From assembly GCF_034190915.1 (NCBI RefSeq), contig NW_026947509.1, forward strand, positions 35,162,767 through 35,226,766: a stretch of DNA of 64,000 bases, written 5' to 3'. Below the pieces are notes generated by a model. It was given only the letters and a program-made list of their open reading frames with translations, was not told where the DNA came from and searched no databases. Source of the stretch: Cavia porcellus (Eukaryota; Chordata; Mammalia; Rodentia; Caviidae). Position numbers and translations under genes: made by a program. Below, piece after piece: positions 30,274 through 43,429 of the stretch. Each line of letters begins with the position of its first letter. Within the stretch, counting starts at the first letter, position 1.

Positions 30274-31444
30274 CAGTTCTGATATTAAAAAAATAATAAT
30301 AATTAATGGCCCAGTGGTCAAAAATACATCTCTGTATGTATTTCTTTGCCATTATTATAATTAAAATAGGAAAACACTAAAATTTCTTATTAATAGCTAG
30401 GGGAAAATCTGTATGCTGTTAAGCTCCACCTGTTACAATATTTAGATAAATATCTCAAAATGAATAGAAATTAGTATTAAAGATAAGAGACATGCTGAAT
30501 GCTACTGATTTCTACCACTCTGGGGGGATCAACTGTTCACCCACATTCTACTTTAATATCTAACCCCTGCTTGAATAATACGATTAGAAAATAAAGCCTA
30601 ACTGTTGGTGAGTGGTTAATGTTCTTGTCCTCTTTCTCAGACCATCCAAAAGTGACTTATCAAGCAGCCAAAGCTTGGTCTCCTTTGGATCAGTCAGGTG
30701 AGATTTCTGATCCCTGTATTGGGACTGCATCCCCAGAGTCAAAGTTCATCAGTGCAGATAATAAAGCTCTCAGACACTAAGAAATCTAACAAGACAAGGT
30801 TTTACTTCTGCAAAAGAGCACTGACACATTGTAGCAGGAGGCAGCAGGCTCTGCGTGAGAAGCATCTGACCCTCTTCCCCATTGGCCGCATTGGAGGTTC
30901 ACAATCTATCCTGATTGGCTAGTTTAAACAGCCTGAGGGCGGGGAGCAGGGAAGCCTCTGGCTGTTGATAAGTTACCTTGGGCTGGCAACTGTGTTCCGA
31001 CAATCTAAACTGAACAAACACTTTTCATAACTCAGTGTGCTTAAAAAACGGGGGGGGGGGGGCAGCCTAGAGTGAAATAGAGTTCAAGATACAGACACTC
31101 TCTTATTCATGTTTTTGATAGGAAAGACAGGGCTGGGGTTTCTTACAAAACCTAACTCAACACCCCGCCTCAGCCCAGAAGCAGTTATAAGAAATGGACC
31201 TTCACCACTTATGCACCCCTTAAGAATAAGGGATGAAATTCTCAGGCAGGGAGATGAGGTGGGATAGCAACTTTAAACATCAGTCAGGGGGCAACAATGG
31301 TACACACACGGCACACTGTCATCTCCAAATCATTCACCCAGAGCACAAGACATCTGCATTTAATTGTCCAAATAGTACCAGCATAAATCTTTCTCTTGGA
31401 TAAACTCAGAGAAATCAGCAGTATAATTACCTTATCTTTTTATA

Positions 31445-32195
31445 TACATATACATATACATAGTTGTTTCTTTCAATTTCTCACACTAGTGAGGCAACAT
31501 GATATTTACACATACATGTCTAATTAATTTCACTTGTATGATCTCAGTTGCATCCATTTATTTATAGTCTCAAATCTATCCTTCTTTATGGCTGAGTAGT
31601 ATTCCATCATGCAAAGTACTACATCTTTTGTTATCCATTCCACTGGTGATGGACATTTAGGCTGCTTCTAAGATGTGACTATTACAAATGGTGCTGCTAT
31701 AGACATGGTGGTATAGACATGGTGCTATAGACATGGGTGCATACCCAGAAGGGGAATAGCTGAGTCAAATGAGATCTCCAATCCTAGTTTTTTGAGAACT
31801 CTCCACAGTGATTCCCACAGTGGTTGCACCAGTCTACACTTCCACCAACAGTGGATAAGAGTTCTTTATCTCCACAGCCCCTCCAGCATTTGTTATTGGT
31901 TGATTGCTTGATGCTAGCCATTCTTTCTCGGATGAGGTAGGATCTCAGTGTTGTTTTAATTTGCATGTCTCAAATGACCAGTGATGTTGAACATTTTTTC
32001 ATATATTTATTTTCTGTTTGTATTTCTTCTTTGGGTGTGTGTTCATCTCAGATGTTCATTTTTGGATTGGGTCCTAAATCTGGGAGGGCTGATTATTTTT
32101 GAGTTCTTTGTATGTTCTCAGTAGTAATCCTTTGTCTGAGGTACAATTATCAAACATTTTCTCCTATCTTGTGGGTTGTCTCTGGACTGTATGGG

Positions 32196-32228
<33 letters not shown>

Positions 32229-32760
32229 GCTGTGCTAAAGCTTATCAATAGAGTGACATCCCAGTTGTCAATTCTTTGGTGATAATTTCTGTGCAATCAG
32301 AGTTTTGTTCATAAAGTCTTTGCCTACACCAATGTCTTCAAGAGTTTCACCTAATCTATCTTCTAGCAGATTTAATGTTTCTGTTTTAATATGAAGAGTT
32401 TTTATGCATTCCAATTTTAGCTTAGTGCATGGTGAAAGATATAGGTCCATTTTTAATCTTCAGCATATATAGAGTCAGTTTTTCTAGCACCATTAAATAG
32501 GCTGTCTTTCGTACAGTGGAATGTATTTAGCACCTTTGTCAAAGATAAGGTAGCTTAGTATGTCTGGAGTTGTTTCTGCATCTCCTAATCTGTTCCACTG
32601 ATCTTCAAGTCTGGTTTTTAGGGGGTTTTGTTGTTGTTTGCAAGTATCATGCTATTTTTATCATAATAACTTTACAGTATAATTTCAAATGTCTCTCTTG
32701 ATCTTTTCTTGTCATGTCTATTCCACACTTTTATTCTGCCTCTTTCAATCAACTAAGGTA
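31445..32760 (-). mobile_element. L1 3' portion (reverse): ORF2 end and 3' UTR, decayed
   Basis: Reads as reversed L1: ggctgagtagtattccatca (31593), a gtgattcccacagtggttgc run (31809), ctccacagcccctccagcat, aatttgcatgtct, then gaacattttttcatatattt and the ctttgcctacaccaatgtct region (32318). No long reading frame survives. It is 5'-truncated near 32760. Confidence 0.82.
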
Positions 32761-33024
32761 TCTCTTAAAGTCATTTTAAAAGAATATGACATGTTTTCTG
32801 AGTCTTTATATATTTCAGAATGGTTTATACTTGCCCATAAATGAACAACAATTTTGCTCTAATACAACTTCTAACCTTCAACTCTGACTTAAACTTTGTC
32901 TCACTAACTTTGGCCATCATGTTATTGTTAGTGTGTAGATGCTAATGAGATTTCTTTCATTAACCCTATTATGTATTTAGTTATTTATTTAGTTATGTAT
33001 TTAGTTATTTTTGCCAGGCTTCAA

Positions 33025-33760
33025 GATAGTTGTTACGGTTTGTGTCTAGATGCCCCTTCAAAGCCTCAAGAAGTCATGTGGGGAGAGCATGGACCAGGAA
33101 GGAAGCTCAGCCCCTGCCTGTGAGCCAGCCCTAGTGAGGGATGAGGAGAAAAGAACAGCACCCCCGTACCCTATGTCCAGCCAGCTGATTCGAGGAACTG
33201 TATTGTTTGACTGACTTTACAAGCCTAAAGCTGGTAGTCTGAGCAACTATTTACAGGACAACAATGTGCAATATAGTAACATTATAGATTTCCTACTGTC
33301 TTACCACTGTTTAGATTCATTTTATTGCTCTGTTTTACTCTCTTTAAAATTAAATTTTTTAAAAGACCCCAAAAAAGTCACAGTGGGGGGCTTTTTTGAG
33401 AGTAGCTGAACCAAGACTTTGTGTTTAATTCACAGTGCAAGGCTGGGATTAATGCTGGGTGATTGCTGGATCAGTCTACTGGTTAGTTGGAAACAGCCCT
33501 AATCCCAGCAGTCTGCATAAGATGAAAGGGGCATAAAGAGATTTCTTTTGCCCTTTGGCTCGTCTCCATTGCTTTTGGTGTCTTCTGCTGCCTTGAACTG
33601 TTGTCCCTCTGCCACACAACCCTGCCTTGGAGCCAGCTGATTATGGACTGGAACCTCCACAAACTGTGAGCTAAATAAATCTTCCCTCCCTTAATCTTGG
33701 GCATTGTGTATTTTGTCTCAGCAATGAGAAAAATAACTAAAACAATAGTGCTTTTCCCAT
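33025..33760 (+). mobile_element. MaLR-type LTR split by a second element
   Basis: The start near gatagttgttacggtttgtg (33025-33085) and the remainder (33372-33752, with ctgtgagctaaataaatctt and the ending gaaaaataactaaaacaata) form one LTR. The middle, 33086-33371, is an insertion. Confidence 0.6.
33086..33371 (+). mobile_element. Diverged, short copy (B) of the 123-bp-monomer element family
   Basis: Shares the ordered blocks tgtattgtttga, agtctgagca, gcaatatagtaa and tttattgctctgtttta with the copies at 40560 and 58905, but lacks monomers. It is flanked by AAGTCATGTGGGG and AAGTCACAGTGGGG, an imperfect target duplication in the host LTR. Confidence 0.55.
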
Positions 33761-33944
33761 TTATTCCCATGGGCACACTAAGCCCTTTTGGTGCATATAC
33801 TTAGTTCTTTTTTCCACTCCATTAAGTCCTCACTTTTGAGAGCATCCTTTATCCATACATAAGCTACTTGTTCTCTGTTTTCCCTGTTCACAATTCAGGG
33901 GGAAGAAATTCCAAGAAGCACCCTCTTCTTAGGCCATTGTTATG

Positions 33945-34425
33945 AATTTTTTTATTATTTTATTTTGAAAATAGTACAAATACAACAGAACAAGACAGAA
34001 CAAAGCCAATCGAGACAATGCAGTGAAACTGGTACAGAACTTCACGTCAGGACACTGGGATGGTAGTAATAGGTACTATGGTATATCTCCTTATCTTCAC
34101 AATAGTTGTCCAGTCAATTAGGTATAGCAAAATCAAACCAAAAACAGGACATTATAAAACCAATTGAGAGTATTGAATAGAGCAAAAGAAACATAACAAA
34201 ACCAAACAGTGAAAACAACCTTTGCCTTCAAACAGAAGATAGAAGGAAATCCCCCATATTTGCTGTACTGCATATGGTCATCCTCCCAAGAGATGCCGAG
34301 ACATCTAGTTGCTACTAGGTGGGGGGTGTTTGATTCTCAACCTGCATGCCCGTTGGCTCCCAGGAGCCCCTGGTTCTCCTCCTGGCACACGCGGGAGGCA
34401 CTTGCCTAGAGGGCGAGCAAAAAAG
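33945..34425 (-). mobile_element. Copy C of the same element family (reverse)
   Basis: Reversed: T-rich tail at 33949, tacaacagaacaagacagaa (cttgttctgttgta reversed), gctgtactgcatatggtcat, cctcccaagagatgc, matching the 3' half of copies A, D and E. Confidence 0.7.
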
Positions 34426-35739
34426 CTCCCTAAGTCCCCTGACTATGAGTTTTAAGTATATTATCTAATTGCAGTTCAGTGATCAATATTTTAAACTAAT
34501 GATTTTTTATCATTTTAATAATGCTCAATGCTGTCTATTAACCAAACTCAAAGGACATAAACTTCCTGTAACACTTTCTCAAGATAAGAATAGAAATGTA
34601 GGGTAATTTACTAAGTTTTCATGACTGTCTCTGACTGTTCATTCTTATCTGGTGCCAGGGGGTGCCTTTGCCTCCCCCATGAACAGCAGGTATTCCCAAG
34701 CCTCCCAGAAGAAATGGGAGGAGTGTACAAAGGAAATTTTCCTTTTGGAGTCACAAATTAACAAACTGGAAATGTATGGGGACTGCCTTGGTTCCTCACT
34801 CTCCGGATGTCTGCAATAATACATCCTGTAAGTCGGCTTCAGGTACAGCCCAGGCAAGGGTAGAGCACGCTCGAGCAGTGACTGAAGGAGAGCAGCTAAT
34901 AAAATAGAATCCCTTCCTTTGCATGAGAAAGTGTCCAGTGTGGCCACCAGGTCTTCCACTCCTGATGCCACCTCAGCGGTGAATGGCGGGCCTGGAGATG
35001 ACAATTCTATCACTCTAAGCCTCAGACTTTCACATCCTTTTGAGATCTTAGAGAAGCTTAGTGAAAGGGACACCAAAGGTCTTCCTAGAATAACCTGCAT
35101 ACATCCTGACCACCTTTCCCTGCCAGTTGACTGTGTGTTGAGGAACCTGGCATGCATTTGTGACCTTCCCTTCTAATCTGGCATTGGAGATCTGATTCAG
35201 GTCTGTCTGTCATCTCATTGTGGCTCTGGGTTGCTCTATAGCGGGAGGTAGGGGACACTAAAGAGTTATTTCTTTCAAGTTGGATGTTTCCTTAGCTGTT
35301 TAGTTGCCATGACAACCAAGATTCCCATCCTTGGCTTCCTTTTGCTGCTGTCCTACTCTCTGGTTCTCAAGCTCTTTCTGCCTGGGAGGGCAGGGTCCTC
35401 GTCCTTTTATATTTACGCATGGCTCAGCTGATCCTTACCCTCCACCCTCCCCGGCCCCTCTGAGCTGCAGACTGAGACCTTGCCCTCCTCATGTCCCCCT
35501 GCTGAAGCAGGGCACAAAGCCAAATGCCTCTCCCCAGAGACCAGCTCTGGTCCTCCCTCCAGGCTGAGTCCCCCACGCTGCTCCTGCTGGCTTCCGCGCC
35601 TGCCTCCCCCACTGGCCAATGCTGCTGTACCTCAGAACCCTGCTTTCTCCCTCTAACATGGCTCACTGAAGCTGGACAGGACCAAGGCTGTGAAAACAGA
35701 AGGAAGAAAAATCTTTCTTATCAGGAGTAACCAGAGGAA

Positions 35740-35965
35740 GTCTACGCGGCTCAGGAGCCGGGAAGGCGCTGTCCAGTGCAGGCCACCGGATGTGACCTAG
35801 AAAGTATTCTCTGGCCCCGGCTCCTCCCTTCTCTCTCTGCTTCCTGGTGCCAGGGGATGAACAGCTTTCTTCCCCTGTGCTCTTCAGCTGTGAGGTTCAC
35901 TGCTGAGAGCCGTGAACCGAGTTAAACCTCTCTTCCTTTAACTTGTGGGTGTCAGCATTCCTTTA
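35740..35965 (+). mobile_element. MaLR-type LTR 3' fragment
   Basis: Contains the signature gttaaacctctcttccttta followed by acttgtgggtgtcagcattc; the 5' end is unclear. Confidence 0.45.
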
Positions 35966-36599
35966 AATTGAGGGTGATGGGCAAATGTTGAACGTAGGCT
36001 AGTGAGACACTGAAACCTGAAATCACTCACGGAGTGCCCCACAGTATTTGGCTACAAGCAGTTGTGAAACTCAAGGAGGCACTGGCGAACAGTGCAGGTC
36101 CCCACTGGAACATCCTGGTAAGAGGCCACCAAGGGTCTCTGTGAGGAGGAGAGGTGGCATACTGCACTCAAGGGTCCACCCCTCTCCCTTGTGTCTCAGA
36201 GGACCTACTTCTCCCATCACAGAAGGGTGACAGAGGAGACAGACGTGCATGGGGTGGGGCTGCTCCTACTCAGGCATCCAGTTCTGCCCTAAAATACCTA
36301 CAGCCAGCGCACACAGCCCTGAAACCTCAACCCCTTCCAGCACCTCCTCTTGATGCCCCGGAAAGAGGCACAGCTCTTCTGTTAGCAGGAACAGCTTCTG
36401 CTTGACTTTCTCCTGTTTAACTCTCTGTTCAAAACATCATTTCCTGAGGGCTACTCAACCTTTATTAGGCTCAAAAAGCATGCACTCTCAGCCCCAGATT
36501 ATATAAAGCTTCCTTTGACTAACAGGCAAAAACGAATGATGCCAAGCCTCAAGTTACATGAATTAGGGAGAAGAGAAGCAATGGCTTTTGATCCAGCCA

Positions 36600-36652
36600 C
36601 AGAAGCAAGGCGCGTGGCACACAGCAGCCGCTCAACAAATCTGTGTAATGAG
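36600..36652 (+). repeat. MIR-like 3' end
   Basis: cgtggcacacagcagccgct followed by caacaaatctgtgtaatga fits a MIR tail. Confidence 0.45.
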
Positions 36653-37547
36653 GCCGAGTTCCTTTCCCTCCACCCACCCTGTCCCGGGTCCCTCCCTCCC
36701 CACTGGCGGCCTTAGGAGCTGAGCTCTCATCAGGCTTTGGCTTGGAAACAGGTGACTCATTTCCACCGCACTGGACAGATCAAGGACCCTGGCCAAGCCA
36801 GGCAGGACAATGCCCCCAAAGAACAAGGACTCCAGCTCCAGCGAGGGGAGCTGCAGGCCCAGGGGCCAGCGGGGCAGGAGCCCTGCGGTGGGATTCCTGA
36901 GAGCCTTCTCCTGCTCCTGTTCCGTTCTGCCTCACTCCCACCACTCCTTACCCAGCTACTCATGGTAAAAATTCCTGACCCTTCCCCAAGGCCAGCCCTA
37001 CTGCCACTTCAGACTTGAGGTAGGAAGCCAGGCAGCAGCCCCAGGCCACCAAAGAACCTGCCTAGGACCCACAAGGCCTGTCTTGGAGAAGGACAGAGGG
37101 TTGGGCTTCAGTGTAGAGTTGTCCACTTCTTCTTGCCTGCACCAGAAAACCCCCAGTGCTTGGATTTTGCAGGGGACTTCCTGGTCTCCCTGCTTCTGTG
37201 AAGCCAGATCCTCACCCCCAAACCTCCCAACCCCTTCCCCTAAAGTCTGTTCTCATCTCACCCATCAGCCAGACTGCACCCCTTAAAACCAGGCTGTCAG
37301 AGCCCCAGGGTCCTGCAGAAAGGACACCTCACTCTGTCTTCCTGTTCCACATCCTGCCTCATTGCTGTGTCTGGCTCATTTTTACCTCCTCAAGGGTAGG
37401 CGCAAACACCACATTCTTGGGGGACCTCCCTCTTTTTGCTTACCAGCTCCCCATATGTCTCCCTTGCTTTTCCAAAGGTACTCCATTTAGCACGCTCTGA
37501 CACGTGATGTCATGTGGCTAGTGTGCTTGGTGATGGTCTCTGGTCTC

Positions 37548-37655
37548 ATGTACGCTCCACCAGGGTATGTTTTTTAGTCTTTTTTGTTTGTGGCTTTGTC
37601 CTTGCTGCGAAGCTCATAGGTGCTTAATGAATCTTCATGGAATGAATGAATGAGC
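37548..37655 (+). repeat. L2/MIR-like 3' end
   Basis: The order ctccaccagggtatg, ttttgtttgtggctttgtcc, ataggtgcttaatgaat, aatgaatgaatgag is that of L2-family tails. Confidence 0.5.
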
Positions 37656-38057
37656 GAATGCCCCTGTCTGTTTCATGCAGGCTGCATGTTCAGAGCCTCC
37701 CTGACCCCTCGGCATCACGTTCCAGCACCCAGATCACGTGGCAGGCCAAGCTTCCCATCTGTCCCCTGCTTTCCCTGCCCAGGGCCCCTGCTCCTGCCTG
37801 GCTGACCTCCCAAATCAATGTGAGAATCTATCATCCCTCTCTCGCTGTGAGTTCTGCCTCTTCCTGTTTGCTAAACAAGTGAAAATAGATTCTATCCCAA
37901 CTATCGTTACAATAGGAAGAAGGAGACCTCCATGTCGGACTGAGTTCAACTTCAGCTCAATCGGGAGCTTGTAGGAATTTATGCCCCAGGTGCACGGACA
38001 ATGGGTGCAAACTACTAAGAGAAAACATCTAGGTAGACAAATTCAATGTATGCCTTT

Positions 38058-38153
38058 CTTTTTTTTTTTTTTTTTTTTTTGTACTAGGAATCAAACTCAC
38101 TACCTCACTCTTGCCAGGCAGGCCCTGTGCTGCTGAGCTATATCCCCTGGCCC
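38058..38153 (-). mobile_element. ID-type SINE (reverse)
   Basis: Long T-run then gtactaggaatcaaactcac ... tgctgagctatatcccctgg, the reversed ID body. Confidence 0.88.
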
Positions 38154-39595
38154 AAGGGAGTCCATTTAAATGGACTTAACAGGATTCTTGCTGAAGCCCA
38201 ACCCTCTGAGAGGGGTCCCCCCTAACCTGGTCTGCAAGGGTGCTCACAAAAAGGGTGTCGAGATCTCAGGATAGATACAAAAGCCTTTATACTCCCCTAG
38301 GAAGGCCCAGCTGAAAGAGGCTTCAAAGGGCCTGACTGGAGTCGGGTCTAGGCAAGGGACTTTGCCACCTTAGTAAGAATTAAAGGGCTTTTCTGGCAAG
38401 GACACATCTGTCCTCACTGCCATGGTCCCACCCCCTGACCCTGTCCTCCTGCAGCCTCCAAACAAGACGGGACCAGAAAATCCTGTTGGCTTCCATGTAG
38501 CCCCATATGTGTCCATCACCCACACTTTGCAAAGAGCACTGTGGGTCACAGGGAAGGAGCAGAGCTGACCTGAGCCCTGGAGGACCAGGGTGCACATGCA
38601 GATTCCCCAAGGATGGTGGTAGACAACCACTCCATTGCCCAGAGCCCTGACCATTCTGGGAGCCCCGACTTAAAAGCCAGCTGTGCGGTTCCCTCAACTC
38701 TAAGCCAGGCTTAGAGAAAGGACCCTGTGGCTGCTCTGCCCATAGATTCTATAGGAGAAACAGGAGACTTCAAACCCAGCAACTTAGCCACTGTGGCCCC
38801 TTTCGTTTCCAGACGGAAATGGATTAAGAAATCAAAAGTCCTCGTCTCCTCCATCGATCTGTCTCTACCCTTTGACTGCAAAGACAGGACTGATCGATGA
38901 CACTAGCAGGATGATTTGGCATTCCAGGCTCTTAATGGATCCCTTTGGATGCCAAGAAAACTGAGCAGGACCCCTGGGGTCATGGCCTCAAGATGGGCAG
39001 ACTCCTATTTTAAATGTCCTGAGCTGTGATCTGCAGGTGGTTCCAGCTTTTCAGCTTCTCTCCCATCTTTTCATCCAATTGGATCCTGCTCATCCTGGTC
39101 TCACCACACCTGAAGTGCAGCGATCTAGAGTCAACAAGTGATTTCAAACCCTGCTTCCAGCTTCTGATCTTTGCCCGGTCCAGTCAAGGAGTGCTGCCCA
39201 CCTTCATCCTGAGTTCTCTCAAGGAAACGAAATGCCAAGGAGCAGGAAGAGCAAGGGCTTCCCTGGCTCCCTCCTACCTTGGGATTCAACCCTGCACAGC
39301 CCGAGCCCACGCAGCCCAGGCTGCCTGCACTGCTGGGGGGTGCAGAAGACAGAGAGGGAAACCAGGGTGCATTTGTCCCTGCTCCTAAACATTCCCTGAG
39401 ATAAACGCTTTTTTGTAATTGCCAACACATGGTAGGACTGTCAAAATCAGTCCGGAAAGTCAGTTCTGATAGCTAAGAGACATGAGTCATTGGTGGTGTT
39501 CTGAGACTTTTCATACATATCACGAAGTTTTATCATGATAGAAATTAGAAACTTGTTCAACAAATAGTTCTACAGTAATTGGATATATACATACA

Positions 39596-39652
39596 AGAAG
39601 AAGGAGGAGGAGCAGAAAAAAGAGGAGGAGGAGGAGGAGGAAGAGGAAGAAG
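39596..39652. repeat. GA-rich (GAGGA)n purine tract
   Basis: About 57 bp of almost pure purine on the plus strand. Confidence 0.9.
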
Positions 39653-39814
39653 ACCTTAATAATAAGCCCAGAATCTCATACCATATAAAAAATTAATTTG
39701 TTTGATAAATATGTTTTTATACTAAAAGTTTTTAACCTTAAAATGCATTAGACAAGTGTAAGGGCTAAAACTGTAAAGCTTCAAGATGAAACATGGAAGA
39801 AAACATGCAAGGTG

Positions 39815-40365
39815 GTGGCAGTCGACGGTTTCCAAAAATCCTCCCTCCCTGCACTTAGAAGCTGTAAATATGTTATGTTACACAGTGAAAGGACTTTACA
39901 GATGAAATTAAAATAGCAGGTGCTGAAACGGGGCGAGTAATCTCTTTATTTAGTGGCCCTGGTTTAATTGCATGACCCCTTAAATGTCGGAAGCATCCTC
40001 CTTGGTGGCACAGGAAAAATTAGGGACCTTGGTCATGAGAAGGAGGCCCAGTGTCCCCCTGGCTGTGCAAGGATTAGAGAGGGAGGCCTTGGGGCCAAAG
40101 CAGCCTCCAGCTGACCCCGGACACCTGGAAAGCTGAGCCCTGTGGGCTCTTGGAATGAAATCTGCCAACACCGAGGATGGGGTGCAGGTTCTTCTGGGGC
40201 CCAGGGAGAGCCCTGCGGGCCAGCTCCTTGATTTTGTCCTCATGAGTCCCAGAGAGGAGAAATTAGCAAGGGACCCAGACTTTGAGGCTACAGAACTGTA
40301 AGATAATAAATTTGTGTTGTTACACCACTAAATTTGTGATCCTTTGTTACAAGAGAGAAGTAATC
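39815..40365 (+). mobile_element. Old MaLR/ERVL-type LTR
   Basis: Ordered blocks: gctgtaaatatgttatgtta, ggactttacagatgaaatta, then acagaactgtaagataataa and tttgtgttgttacaccacta, as in old mammalian MaLR-class LTRs. Confidence 0.55.
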
Positions 40366-40559
40366 AAGGGACTCTGGATTAGGCAAAGATGTCTAGATAA
40401 GACATTAAAAGATGACCAGTATAAGGGGAAAAGATCAAATATAATTTCACGAAAATTAAAAACTCTGCAATCTGAAAGATACTTTTAGCAGACTTGAAAC
40501 TATTTACAAAACATGTATCTAATAAAGGACTTGAATCTAGATTTTTAAAAATATTATCA

Positions 40560-41140
40560 CTCAAAAATTAGTATGAAAAAAAAGTACTCAGAGAGAAAAC
40601 TCAGCATCTCCCAAGAATCGGCCATGCTGGGACTTGGGGACCAACCAAGAAATCAACCAGCCAGCCTTCCTGGTAAGTAGCGCAAGCCCCATGGGTTCTA
40701 GGGAGAAAAAAGTCAGATACATAAAGCATCTAAATGCTTGTATTGTTCGGTTGATTTTGTAGCCTGGGACCAGCAGTCTGAGCATCTCTTGGGAGGATGA
40801 CAGTATGCAATATAGCAAATATGGAAGTTTTCTTCTATTTTGTCTTTGAAGTCAAATATTGTTTTCACTGTTTTGCTTTTTTTTCTGATTGTTTTGCTCT
40901 GTTCAATATAATGTTTTGTTTGGTTTTATTTGTGCTTTACTTTCAGTTTGATTTTGTTATAGTTGATGGAATGGGACAACTATTGTGAAGATAATGAGAT
41001 ACACTATGGTAGTTATTGTTGTTTTCCTGGTATCCTGCTTTGAAGTTCTGCACCAATTTTGCTGCATTGTTTTGACTGGCTTTGTTCTGACTTTTGCTGG
41101 ATTTTACTATCTTTAAAAATTTTTTTTAAATCCTCATTTT
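40560..41140 (+). mobile_element. Copy D of the 123-bp-monomer element family
   Basis: One relic monomer (catctcccaagaatcggcca ... cagccttcctggtaagtagc) then gagcatctcttgggaggatg (40780), gcaatatagcaaatatgg, gggacaactattgtgaagat and a T/A-rich end. More diverged than A and E. Confidence 0.7.
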
Positions 41141-41149
41141 TTTTTTTAA

Positions 41150-41950
41150 GTGAGGAGGGCAGAAAATTTGAGCAGACATTTCACCAAAGAAGATCTACAA
41201 AAGGCAAATTAAACACATAAAGGATCAATATCACAGATATCAGGAAATGCAAATTAAAGCCCAATGAGACACCATCCCAGGCCTATTAGCATGATTCAAA
41301 TTAGCAAGACTGATGATTCTAATAGCAGCTGAGAAAGCAGAACCACTAGAAATCTCATGCAAAACGTGAGTATGTGAAATAGTACCATCACACTGGAAAA
41401 CAGTTTGGTAGTTTCTTATAAAATTTAATTTATGTTTAGTATTGGACCCAGAAACACAGGTCCACATAAAAATCTGAACATGGATGTTCATGGAAGCTTT
41501 ATTTTCCATGACTCTGAACCAGTAATTGCCCAAATATCCATCAACATAGTACATCCACAGAGTGGAATACACACAGCAATCAAGAATCACAAGTTATTAA
41601 TACCTGCAAGAGCAAAAATGCATCTCTAGAGCACTAGGCTAACTGGAAAGGGAAAAACAGCCAGACTCAAAGAGCTGTTAATGGTATAATTTCATTTATA
41701 TGATCCGATTACGTAGCATTATAGAGACAAAGCTCCCAGCATAAGACTAGTGACTCTCAGAGCTGAGGGGAAAGAGAATTAACTGCCAAGGGGCCCAAGA
41801 GACCATCCTTGGGTGAGGACACTGTCCTATGTCTTCACTGCATTGGTGCCCTATGGGCACAGTATTTGTCAAAACTCAAAACTGTAGGTAAAAAAAGATG
41901 AATTTTTATTTTGTGCCAGTTATTCCTCAATAAACCTGACCAAGAATTCC
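41150..41950 (+). mobile_element. Old L1 3' end
   Basis: Sense L1 order: gacatttcaccaaagaagat, tcaggaaatgcaaattaaag, tgtgaaatagtaccatcaca, gctttattttccatgactc, gagtggaatacacacagcaa, and a terminal tgccagttattcctcaataa. Confidence 0.75.
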
Positions 41951-42149
41951 CCTAGATGAATATAATTATCAAGTGTCACAAACATATAATAAAAAAGAAA
42001 CAAATACTAGCTAATTAACTATTTTTTAAAAACACTTAATAAAAAACAAACCTGACCAAGAAAATGATGCGATCAAGATGTTGGACTCCTACTTCCACGC
42101 TAAATCAGTCCTACACTTTGGTCCCTTAAATTGACCACTTATTATTTGT

Positions 42150-42490
42150 ACTTTGTTGGGAACCACAAATGACAAATTGAACCTGGGCCCCTGAGGCCTT
42201 AACTCAGGCCTTAATGGTCCCTTGAGGCTGTGACACTGTAGGACAAGACTGCATCAGCCTGAGGTCACCACCGCCCTCCCAATCATCCGATATCGATTGC
42301 TGTGTGCGCCCAGGAAATAGTGGTTAGCCTGGAGCGTCACTGTCCATCCATCCTGAGGCGATGACCTTCCAGCCCGGCTTCACGCATTACTAAATCTGTC
42401 TCTGTCTCTTATTTCATCTTTTTACTGCTGTACCCCTCATGCAGGGAGTCAGGGATCTTGGCCCGGTCCCCAGTAGCACCTTCCAAGTTA
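42150..42490 (+). mobile_element. ERVK/IAP-like LTR relic
   Basis: Starts near TGTTGGGAACC, a start typical of IAP-class LTRs, and has a late aaatctgtctctgtctctta / gcagggagtcagggatcttg section. A related segment lies at 43430-43700. No gag, pol or env frame is visible between or near them. Confidence 0.4.
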
Positions 42491-42540
42491 ACAGATACAT
42501 TTTCTAGACTTTTTCTGCTCATTAAAAAGCAGTTCCAAAC

Positions 42541-42690
42541 TGGGCCTGGTGGGGTACACCTGTAATCCCAGCACTTAGAAAACTGAGGCAGGAGGATCTC
42601 TATGAGTTCAAGTTCAAGGCCAGCCTGGGCTACAAAGTGAGTGCAAGGCCAGGTTGAAGTGCATAGTGAGACCTTGAGCAAAAAAAAATT
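42541..42690 (+). mobile_element. B1-type SINE
   Basis: tgggcctggtggggtacacc, cctgtaatcccagcactta and the internal quasi-duplication (aaggccagcctgggctacaa / aaggccaggttgaagtgcat), with an A-tail. Confidence 0.92.
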
Positions 42691-43429
42691 AGTTCCTGAG
42701 AAAAGCAATGCATCATATGAGCTCTTCTTCCTTAAATCCAGACTAGTGATTTAGAATTAATTGACACTTTCTCTTCCTTTTGTGCAAGACTAAATTGCCA
42801 GAGTACTTGAGGGTTTAAAGAGAGAGAGAGAGCACATATCCTGTCTTGATTTAGGGCTTTCATTTCTGTTATGAATGAATGAACGCTAAATTCTTTAAAG
42901 TGAAGGCGTCAGCTACCACCCTCAGAAGCACCTGCAAAAGAAACCTCCGGAAACAAATTCACCCTCAGCCCGAAACTCTTGGGCTGCGGTTGCCCTTGTC
43001 AGAAAGATTAGGAAGGGTACCTGCTCCTGTGTGCCAGCGGCAGCCCACCTGCCCAGGAACTCTGGGAAGGAGACCCAGGAACACCTGGGTTTAAGATGCC
43101 ATGGACCCTGCTGCTTTAGCAGCTGCTGAGCCACACGAAGAAATCCTAGTCCAGTGCAGTATGTGGATTTTGCCAGCTGCCAGGAATGGAGTAACTGCAA
43201 GAGAGAGAGCTATGGACTTAGAAAGCCTGCTGACTGTGGTTGAGGACCACAGATTCACAGCAGCTGGGTTAGCATGCCTCCCCAGGGATAGACGGAGGTT
43301 TAGGATTATCCGCCTCAGCCTTTTCAGAGTTCCCATGAACTCTTTAGAAATGAGCCATCCTCTCCCACTCACTGAAACTATACTAAATACCACTGAGATT
43401 ACAAATCACTCCAGGGCAGGACCCTTCTT

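Larger units (their letters stand above)
34430..39590. other. Intergenic stretch with few recognisable repeats
   Basis: Mostly single-copy-looking sequence with a MaLR fragment (about 35740-35965), a MIR 3' end (36600-36650), an L2/MIR-like end (37548-37655) and a reverse ID (38058-38153). The largest frame, 170 codons on minus at 34645-35157, has no family match. No exon was recognised. Confidence 0.4.

Noticed and set aside
34645..35157. 170-codon minus-strand open frame
   Set aside because: No recognisable domain or start context and no splice partners; left unassigned.
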